From: Sulfuriflexus sp032250955
GTDB taxonomy: Bacteria; Pseudomonadota; Gammaproteobacteria; AKS1
Length of the DNA stretch: 19,554 bases
Assembly (NCBI RefSeq): GCF_032250955.1
Contig: NZ_JAVVES010000055.1
Location: 1-19,554 of the forward strand
Direction of reading: 5' to 3'
In this document: positions 14,051-19,554 of the stretch, one piece after another
Layout: every line of letters begins with the position of its first letter
Position numbering within the stretch: the first letter of the stretch is position 1
Translations under genes and position numbers: made by a program
The notes under the pieces: generated by a model
The model's input: only the letters and a program-made list of their open reading frames with translations
Databases searched by the model: none
What the model was told of the DNA's origin: nothing

Positions 14051-14767
14051 TCATGGAATTATTTCTCCCCACTGGCCATCCCGGAAGACTTCAAAGGGCC
14101 GATATTGGTCCTTGTAGGCCATTTTTTGACACTCCTTGATCCAGTAGCCCAGGTAGACGTGGTCAAATCCTGACGCTTTCGCCGCTTCAATCTGCCAGAG
14201 CACGGCGTATACGCCGAGCGCACGCGCGGATTCAAGGGGATCAAAGTAGGTATATACGGCCGACAGCGCATCGCTGAGCACATCCGCGACGGCAATCCCC
14301 AGCAGTCGGCCCTCATGGCGGAATTCGTAAAAATTCGCCTCGATATAGGGATTGATGAGGAAGTCGCTGTACTTGTCCGGGTCAGGCGTGTCCATGCCAC
14401 TACCCTGGTGGCGGTGGTGCATGTAACGGCGGTAGAGCAAGAAGTGCTCGTCGCGGTATTCACTGCCGACCGTAACCACCTCGAGATCGGCATTGCGCTT
14501 CCAGTTCCGTCGCTGGCTACGCGAGGGCTGAAACCTTGCCACTGGTACGCGGATCGGGATACAGGCATCACACCCCGGGCATCGGGGGCGATAGACGTGT
14601 GTGCCGCTACGGCGAAAGCCGTATTTGATCAACTCGCTATACAGGCTGGTGCCGATGCGCACAGACGGGTCGGCGAACAGCGTCTGCGCGGATCTCCCGG
14701 GCAGGTAACTACATTCGTGTTCGGGCGTGAGGTAGAAATCCAGCGCCTGTTGATCCGCAATCCCCAT
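14051..14767 (-). CDS. bpt: Aspartate/glutamate leucyltransferase (bacterial Ate1 homolog)
   Basis: Bpt transfers Leu from Leu-tRNA to proteins with N-terminal Asp or Glu, creating a degron for ClpS-ClpAP. The product shows CSYLPGRSAQTLFADP near the N-terminus, then GFRRSGTHVYRPRCPGCDAC, then the GNAT-like C-terminal half (RRYMHHRHQGSGMD, SDALSAVYTYFDP, LGYWIKECQKMAYK). From the ATG at 14767 it has 238 aa. That start overlaps the aat stop as TGATG, with GGAG upstream; in-frame GTGs at 14770 and 14773 are alternatives. Four cysteines (19, 63, 66 and 69 in this numbering) could form a metal or Fe-S site like that reported for eukaryotic ATE1; this is inference. Confidence 0.95.
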   Translation of the reverse strand: MGIADQQALDFYLTPEHECSYLPGRSAQTLFADPSVRIGTSLYSELIKYGFRRSGTHVYRPRCPGCDACIPIRVPVARFQPSRSQRRNWKRNADLEVVTVGSEYRDEHFLLYRRYMHHRHQGSGMDTPDPDKYSDFLINPYIEANFYEFRHEGRLLGIAVADVLSDALSAVYTYFDPLESARALGVYAVLWQIEAAKASGFDHVYLGYWIKECQKMAYKDQYRPFEVFRDGQWGEIIP

Positions 14768-15510
14768 CACCACAGCTCCAGGTCATTATCAAACCGCCAC
14801 AGTCGCTCTTGCCCACCGGCAGGTGGCTGTTCGCAGTATTCATTCAGTAAGGAAATAAACGCCAGCCGGGGAATGTTAACGGCACCGAGTGAGGCAAGGT
14901 GGTCGGAGTAGACCTGGCAGTCGATCAAGGCATAACCCCAGTGCTGTAACTGGCACACGAGATGCACAAAAGCAACCTTCGAGGCGTCCGTGCGGCGCGA
15001 AAACATCGATTCACCAAAGAACACCTTGCCGATCGCCACGCCATAGAGTCCGCCGACCAGTTCGTCATCCTGCCAGGCCTCAACCGAGTGGGCGTGGCCC
15101 TGCAGATGCAGGGCCTGGTAGGCGGCCTTCATCTCCCCGGTGATCCAGGTGCCGGCCTCGTCATCGCGTGGCGCGGCACAGGCGGCCATGACGTCAGCAA
15201 AGGCAGTATCGAGGGTGACGGTGTACGGTTGTTTCTTCAGGGTCTTGCGCAGGCTGCGCGAGATCTTCAGTTCGGCCGGGCGCAGGATGGCGCGGGGATC
15301 AGGTGACCACCACATGATTGGCTGGCCTTCGCTATACCACGGGAAGATGCCGGCACGATAGGCGTGCATGAGGCGGGTTACCGAGAGGCTGGCGCCGAAG
15401 GCAAGCAGACCATCAGGGTCACGCAGCGCCAGCTCCACGGGGGGGAAGGGGGCTGCATCATCATCGGTGGGCAGCCAGTAGAGACTCTCAATGGAAGAAT
15501 TCATGGTCAT
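14767..15510 (-). CDS. aat: Leucyl/phenylalanyl-tRNA-protein transferase Aat
   Basis: Aat adds Leu or Phe from aminoacyl-tRNA to N-terminal Lys or Arg. The 247-aa product has the family motifs in order: GLLAFGASLSVTRLMHAYRA, GIFPWYSEGQPIMWWSPDPR, TWITGEMKAAYQALH, GHAHSVEAW, GKVFFGESMFS, ASKVAFVHL and IDCQV with HLASLGAVNIPR. It starts 3 nt after the stop of the COG3146 gene and its stop overlaps bpt (TGATG). A second ATG two codons in is equally possible. Both N-degron transferases are thus translationally coupled, with their reader ClpS and unfoldase ClpA nearby on the opposite strand. Confidence 0.98.
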   Translation of the reverse strand: MTMNSSIESLYWLPTDDDAAPFPPVELALRDPDGLLAFGASLSVTRLMHAYRAGIFPWYSEGQPIMWWSPDPRAILRPAELKISRSLRKTLKKQPYTVTLDTAFADVMAACAAPRDDEAGTWITGEMKAAYQALHLQGHAHSVEAWQDDELVGGLYGVAIGKVFFGESMFSRRTDASKVAFVHLVCQLQHWGYALIDCQVYSDHLASLGAVNIPRLAFISLLNEYCEQPPAGGQERLWRFDNDLELW

Positions 15511-15513
15511 GGC

Positions 15514-16653
15514 TCAGTCGCCTGCCTGCTTGTAGGGGCTGTGCTCGTTCAGCACTTCCATATAATCTTGCATCCCGCCGTGTTCGTGCTCAAGAAAGTT
15601 TGACACGGCATCACTGAAGTCCGGATGTGCCAGCCAGTGTGCCGACCAGGTTGCCTGGGGCAAGAAGCCGCGACTGAGCTTGTGCTCGCCCTGGGCACCG
15701 GCCTCGAAACGCGCCAGGCCATGTTCAATACAGTAATCAATCAGGCGGTAATAACACAACTCGAAGTGCAGACCGGAAAAGGATTCGAGGCATCCCCAGT
15801 GACGGCCATACAGGGTATCGCTGCCACGCAGGTTGAAGGTGGCGGCGACATAGCGGCCCGCGTGTCTGGCGAAGACCAGCACCACCGCATCGGGCATGGA
15901 CTGGCTCAGGGCAATAAAAAAGGCCTTGCTCAGGGTCGGATGGCCACTCTTGCGCGCAAACGTTGAGCAATAAAAATCGTAGAACACCTCCCAGTGTTCC
16001 TCGCGCGTATCACGGCCATGCAGCAGCTCTACCTCAATGCCGGCTTCATACACCTGTCGGCGTTCCCGTTTTACCTGCTTGCGTTTTTTTGATGTCAGCA
16101 CGGCAAGGTAGTCATCAAAATGCTGGTAATTCGCGTTATGCCAGTGAAACTGGCAACCGGTACGCCGCATCAGGCCCTGTTGCTCGAGAAAGTCGGTGTC
16201 GGCCTCGTCAGTAAACAGCCAGTGCAGGGAAGAGACATCGAGCTGCTTCGCATGCGCCAGTGCCGCCCCGTGCAAGGTGCGACGAAGGCTCTCGGCCTGC
16301 GGATGCGCGGCCTTCACCAGCAGGCGCCGGCCCGTTACTGGGGTGTAGGGGACTGCGACGACAAGCTTCGGGTAATACTGCAGGCCGTGGCGGGCATAGG
16401 CATCCGCCCAGGCCCAGTCAAAGACGAACTCGCCGTAGGAATTGTCTTTTAAATACATTGGTGCCGTGGCGACCAGGTGTTCATCCTCATACACGCACAG
16501 GTATTGAGGCAACCAGCCCCAGGGCTGCAGACACTCATGCTGTTCGAGCGCCCGCAGGAACTCATAGCGCAGGAACGGGTTGCCCTCACCGGCGAGGGCA
16601 TTCCAGTCAGTGGCGGTAATGGTATCGAGGTGGGAGTGGACGACGACTTGCAT
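15514..16653 (-). CDS. COG3146 (DUF482) GNAT-like protein, peptidogalycan/FemAB-related
   Basis: The 379-aa product matches the family annotated as GNAT or peptidogalycan biosynthesis/recognition protein (DUF482). Markers are YGEFVFDWAWADAY at about 73-86, YYPKLVVAVPYTPVTGRRLL at 93-112, FDDYLAVLTSKKRKQVKRER at 179-198, then LYGRHWGCLE and the C-terminal FEAGAQGEHKLSRGF. Its biochemical role is not established. The fold is the double-GNAT type shared with FemAB aminoacyl-tRNA-dependent transferases. It is the first gene of an operon with aat (3-nt gap) and bpt, both aminoacyl-tRNA-protein transferases, which suggests a related substrate; this is inference. No strong ribosome binding site is seen. 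The 218-bp region upstream, shared with the MFS gene end, has no recognised feature. Confidence 0.9.
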   Translation of the reverse strand: MQVVVHSHLDTITATDWNALAGEGNPFLRYEFLRALEQHECLQPWGWLPQYLCVYEDEHLVATAPMYLKDNSYGEFVFDWAWADAYARHGLQYYPKLVVAVPYTPVTGRRLLVKAAHPQAESLRRTLHGAALAHAKQLDVSSLHWLFTDEADTDFLEQQGLMRRTGCQFHWHNANYQHFDDYLAVLTSKKRKQVKRERRQVYEAGIEVELLHGRDTREEHWEVFYDFYCSTFARKSGHPTLSKAFFIALSQSMPDAVVLVFARHAGRYVAATFNLRGSDTLYGRHWGCLESFSGLHFELCYYRLIDYCIEHGLARFEAGAQGEHKLSRGFLPQATWSAHWLAHPDFSDAVSNFLEHEHGGMQDYMEVLNEHSPYKQAGD

Positions 16654-16871
16654 GCTTGTATTGGAGCAAAACGGCGCAGTGCTGACAATCGTTAATCGCC
16701 CAAGGCCTTATTTTTGTCGGGCTATCGCGTATGTGTAACAGTGAAAGTGTCAGGCTGAACCTTGTCTCTTTACGCCTCTATGCGACAGGAAGCCGTACAG
16801 TAAGAATGGCCGAGAGGATTGGTCATATGTCAAGCTGATGTGGTGGATTCAAACTGCCCCTTTTACTTTTA

Positions 16872-18119
16872 TTACCCATGATTTTCTTCAGTCCCTTCCT
16901 CTGCCAGCGGCGCCATTTCCAGGGCGACTGGTGAGGTGCGCCCCATGGCGACGAATTCACCCTGTTCGGCGACGGGCACTGCCTCGCGCCGTTGCATGCG
17001 GAGGAGGGCGAATAACAGCAGTGTACCCAATACCAGCGCGATGAATAATAGCAGTGCCCCGGGGCCGAAGCGACTCATGCCCTGACCAGCCAGGGACGGT
17101 CCCAGCATGGCGCCGACACCATAGAGTTGCAGCAGGCTGCGGGTGGCTTCCAGTACTTGGTCGGTTTCAATATGGTCGTTAACATGGGCCACGCTCAGAC
17201 CATACAGGCTGAAGACAAAGCCACCGAAGAGGAAGGCAACGACATACAAAGGGAGGGTTACGTGCTGCCCCATCAGGAATCCGAGCAGCGCCAAAACGGC
17301 GGCAATCAAGGTGGCCATCACGATCACTTTGCGCCTGTCAATATGATCGGAAAGCAGACCAATCGGCCACTGCAGCAGGACGCCGCCCGTGATGGTCGCG
17401 CTCATCAAGACGGCCACGCCAAGATCGTCGAGGCCGATACTCTCGCCGTACAGCGGCATCATGCCCCAGAACGCCCCGGTTACCATGCCTGCTGCCAGGG
17501 TCGCTACCACACCGAGCGGGGAGGTTGCATAGAGGCTGGCCAGTTTCAGGCGGGCGCTTATGACCAGCTCCGGTTGTTGCAGGCGGGTCATGGTGATGGG
17601 CACGAGGGCGAGTGACAGCAGGATAGTGATGATGCCGAACAGTTCGAAGCCGGCGACTTCACCCAGGAGTAGCAGATATTGCCCGCCGGCCATGGCCAGT
17701 AAGGTGACGGCCATGTAAATACTGAAAATTTGCCCACGCAGGTGACTTGGTGCGACGCTGTTCAGCCAGCTCTCGATCACCATATACAGTCCCACCATGC
17801 AGATGCCGGTGAGTACCCGCAACAGGCCCCAGATGAGGGGATCGACCCATATCGCGTAGGCGACGGCCGCCGCTGAGGCGATTGTGGCCATGACCGCGAA
17901 GGCCCGGATATGGCCAACGCGGTGGATCAGGGGCGGGCAGAAATGGGCGCCGAGGACAAAGCCGAAGAAATAGGCGGACATGACCAGGCCGGTGGTGGCT
18001 AGCGGAAATTGCTCTACATTGGCACGCAGACCGATAAGGGTGCCCTGCAGGCCGATACCGATGAGCAGTATGGCGGTTCCCAGGAGCAGGGAGATGATCG
18101 AGAGGCTGGTGCGCAACAT
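16872..18119 (-). CDS. MFS transporter, YcaD-like
   Basis: The 415-aa inner-membrane protein has about 12 hydrophobic segments arranged as in the major facilitator superfamily. Around residues 110-135 it has MVGLYMVIESWLNSVAPSHL followed by RGQ, a YcaD-subfamily-like feature. The half-repeat loop around residue 260 reads LLSDHIDRRKVI, the MFS A-motif type (G-x-x-x-D-R). The C-terminal about 35 residues are charged and cytoplasmic. The substrate is unknown. The start has only a weak ribosome binding site, and the 77-aa gene lies 85 bp upstream on the same strand. Confidence 0.92.
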   Translation of the reverse strand: MLRTSLSIISLLLGTAILLIGIGLQGTLIGLRANVEQFPLATTGLVMSAYFFGFVLGAHFCPPLIHRVGHIRAFAVMATIASAAAVAYAIWVDPLIWGLLRVLTGICMVGLYMVIESWLNSVAPSHLRGQIFSIYMAVTLLAMAGGQYLLLLGEVAGFELFGIITILLSLALVPITMTRLQQPELVISARLKLASLYATSPLGVVATLAAGMVTGAFWGMMPLYGESIGLDDLGVAVLMSATITGGVLLQWPIGLLSDHIDRRKVIVMATLIAAVLALLGFLMGQHVTLPLYVVAFLFGGFVFSLYGLSVAHVNDHIETDQVLEATRSLLQLYGVGAMLGPSLAGQGMSRFGPGALLLFIALVLGTLLLFALLRMQRREAVPVAEQGEFVAMGRTSPVALEMAPLAEEGTEENHG

Positions 18120-18204
18120 ATATTTTCCAACAGTCCGGCAAGCGAGCTGGTGATAATTGAGAATAGCTGTATCTTATCAGCAACGCCCCTCGTGGTGCTT
18201 GTAT

Positions 18205-18438
18205 TCATAGCCCGACAAGCTCCGCGTGTAAACCATTCGCCTGGGCGGCATCTACAAATTCACTCGATTTCAGGATATCCGGATTGTATTCTATGACGAT
18301 CAGGTGAGGTTTCTCGTCATGCGAAGATGCGGCCATGACGCCGTTCATCTTCAGCAGGGTGTCGCGAAACTTTTCTCGATCATCATGCGAGATTTCCTCA
18401 TCAAGGTGCAAAACAACATCAACCATTGGTGCGTTCAT
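18205..18438 (-). CDS. Small ferredoxin-fold-like (HMA-like) protein lacking the CXXC motif
   Basis: The 77-aa soluble product reads as a beta-alpha-beta-beta-alpha-beta unit: VDVVLHLDEEI, a helix DREKFRDTLLKMNGV, MAASSHDEKPHLIVIEYNPD, a helix SSEFVDAAQANG and LHAELVGL. This resembles heavy-metal-associated domains, but the metal-binding CXXC is absent and there is no cysteine at all, so it is not a classical copper chaperone. An AGAGAGG ribosome binding site lies 8 nt before the ATG. It precedes the MFS gene and diverges from the amidohydrolase gene. The function is unknown. Confidence 0.82.
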   Translation of the reverse strand: MNAPMVDVVLHLDEEISHDDREKFRDTLLKMNGVMAASSHDEKPHLIVIEYNPDILKSSEFVDAAQANGLHAELVGL

Positions 18439-18581
18439 CGGGGCCGCCTCTCTGTGTTGGATAAGGGTTAATACTTATTAGGTTTTGCTATAACCGCTTT
18501 TGCTTATTGTCCTTGATGGCAGGGCGTATAGTGAGTAGTAATAATGCTAGTTATTTCAAGATCCCTGGGCAGGCTGTCGAC

Positions 18582-19496
18582 ATGCGAAACATAAGCGTAT
18601 TTTCCTCCACAATACTTATGCTGTTCTGGTCATTGCAGGTCACAAGTAAGGACTTGCCGCCCCTCGCCGATGTACATGTGCATTACAAGTGGAGCCAGGT
18701 TGAGGTAACCAGCCCGGAAGAGGCGGTTAAGGCGATGCAAAGGAATGATGTGGCCCTCGCGGTGGTCTTCGGGACGCCGCCGGAGCTGGTGCTCAACCTG
18801 CAGGGTGATGCGCGCTTGCAGCTCGTGCATTTCTTCCAGCCGTACCTGCAACCTTTTCTTAAATCTAACTGGTTCCTGAACAAGCGTGCCCCGGCGGCCG
18901 TGCGCGAGGCATTGGCGAGTGGTAAATATCATGGCGTCGGCGAGATCCATGTCTCGGATGGTATTGGTCCGCGCATGGACAGTGAGGTGTTCAATAGCAT
19001 CCTGCAGATCGCCGCTGAGTTTGATGCCCCGGTCAACCTGCATACGAATGCCTCGAACTTTGAATATATGCGGCGCATCTGTACAAGGCACAGCAAGACG
19101 AAGTTTATCTGGGCGCACGCCGGTGGCCTGCAGGCCGACGGGGTGGGTAAATTGTTGTCGCACTGTGACAATGTCTGGGTCGAGTTTTCCGCCCGTGATG
19201 ATCTGAAGAGCGTCAGCGGGATACCGGTCGCTGAGGTGAACGGTCATCTGCAGGCGGGCTGGCTGGAACTCATGCAGCGCTACTCACAGCGTTTTATGAT
19301 TGGCAGTGATCCTATCTGGCCTGTCACTGAAATCGACTCATGGCATACGGCCGACAGCGGCTGGCAAACGGTGGACCATGTTTATGCCTATCACCGACGC
19401 TGGCTGGCCACCTTGCCGACAGCGCTGGCGGAAAGAGTTCGTTTTCGTAACGCTGCCGAATTGTTTTTATATGGCAAGACACTGCTGTCCCGTTAA
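18582..19496 (+). CDS. Amidohydrolase-2-like metal-dependent hydrolase, exported; stop codon supplied by a MITE end
   Basis: The product has a TIM-barrel amidohydrolase pattern: ADVHVHYK with His32 and His34, GEIHV with Glu121 and His123, NLHT with His154, FIWAHAGG with His179, and MIGSDP with Asp243. The substrate is unknown. The ATG at 18582 gives 304 aa beginning with a signal-peptide-like segment (residues 3-21), so a periplasmic location is likely; ATG at 18516 or TTG at 18507 would add a 22-25-residue polar extension. No start has a strong ribosome binding site. The barrel ends at the family-like RNAAELFLYGK. The last residues LLSR and the TAA lie in the terminal inverted repeat of a MITE copy beginning at 19480, so the original C-terminus was probably altered. 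Confidence 0.88.
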   Translation: MRNISVFSSTILMLFWSLQVTSKDLPPLADVHVHYKWSQVEVTSPEEAVKAMQRNDVALAVVFGTPPELVLNLQGDARLQLVHFFQPYLQPFLKSNWFLNKRAPAAVREALASGKYHGVGEIHVSDGIGPRMDSEVFNSILQIAAEFDAPVNLHTNASNFEYMRRICTRHSKTKFIWAHAGGLQADGVGKLLSHCDNVWVEFSARDDLKSVSGIPVAEVNGHLQAGWLELMQRYSQRFMIGSDPIWPVTEIDSWHTADSGWQTVDHVYAYHRRWLATLPTALAERVRFRNAAELFLYGKTLLSR

Positions 19497-19554
19497 CATA
19501 AGCCTGACAATCGGTAAGTTTCGGATAAATAGGGTAAACAGGTTGATAGATGCG
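19480..19554 (+). mobile_element. MITE-like element, copy 3, left end (continues past the window)
   Basis: CACTGCTGTCCCGTTAA followed by CATAAGCCTGACAA matches the left end of the complete element at 2071-2306 base for base over about 30 bases, then with a few differences to the window end. The outermost base is C, which makes the 17-bp end fully complementary to the right end of copy 2. If it transposed like copy 2, the 9 bp before it (ATGGCAAGA, 19471-19479) should recur after its right end outside the window. Confidence 0.85.

Noticed and set aside
16805..16860. Possible tRNA remnant (TGGCCGAGAGG and ATTCAAA resemble D-arm and T-loop parts)
   Set aside because: No acceptor stem or anticodon arm could be paired; the resemblance is limited to short strings.

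Overview
The window is bacterial chromosome, most likely from a gammaproteobacterium outside the Enterobacterales. PurB, AcnB, MnmA, HflD, NudJ, ClpS, ClpA, IF-1 and Aat all read as gammaproteobacterial types. The gene order rluE-nudJ-mnmA-hflD-purB and cspD/clpS-clpA-infA-bpt-aat is, from memory, the order seen in Escherichia and Pseudomonas relatives. Genes are densely packed. No tRNA, rRNA, CRISPR array, prophage or complete transposase gene was seen.

Layout. (1) Positions 1-587 hold no gene: a repeat arm cut by the window edge, a 96-bp inverted-repeat element nested in it, and a terminator facing purB. (2) purB lies on the minus strand (588-1955). (3) Positions 1956-2369 hold a complete 236-bp MITE-like element with near-perfect 17-bp terminal inverted repeats and a 9-bp target duplication. 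(4) A small secreted-protein gene (minus) and acnB (plus) diverge around a perfect 16-bp palindrome and a very AT-rich block. (5) After acnB and a strong hairpin comes a DUF1269-like membrane protein, then a tight six-gene minus-strand operon read as cupin, rluE, nudJ, an exported protein, mnmA, hflD, with overlaps or gaps of 8 nt or less apart from one 20-bp overlap. (6) cspD (minus) and clpS-clpA (plus) diverge from back-to-back promoters. (7) infA, a 78-aa conserved hypothetical, bpt, aat and a COG3146 GNAT-like gene lie on the minus strand. (8) A YcaD-like MFS transporter and a 77-aa ferredoxin-fold-like protein lie on the minus strand. (9) A plus-strand amidohydrolase closes the window; its stop codon is inside the terminal repeat of another copy of the MITE.

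Function. The right half holds nearly a whole N-degron pathway: Aat and Bpt add leucine (or phenylalanine) to protein N-termini, ClpS recognises such termini, and ClpA unfolds the substrates for ClpP, which is not in the window. The left half is housekeeping: purine synthesis (PurB), the TCA cycle (AcnB), tRNA 2-thiouridine formation (MnmA), rRNA pseudouridylation (RluE), nucleotide clean-up (NudJ) and HflD. The icd gene that often sits between the rluE and cspD blocks is absent there, while acnB lies between purB and hflD.

The least ordinary part of the window is a family of short mobile repeats with copies at its left edge, at 2071-2306 and at its right edge.
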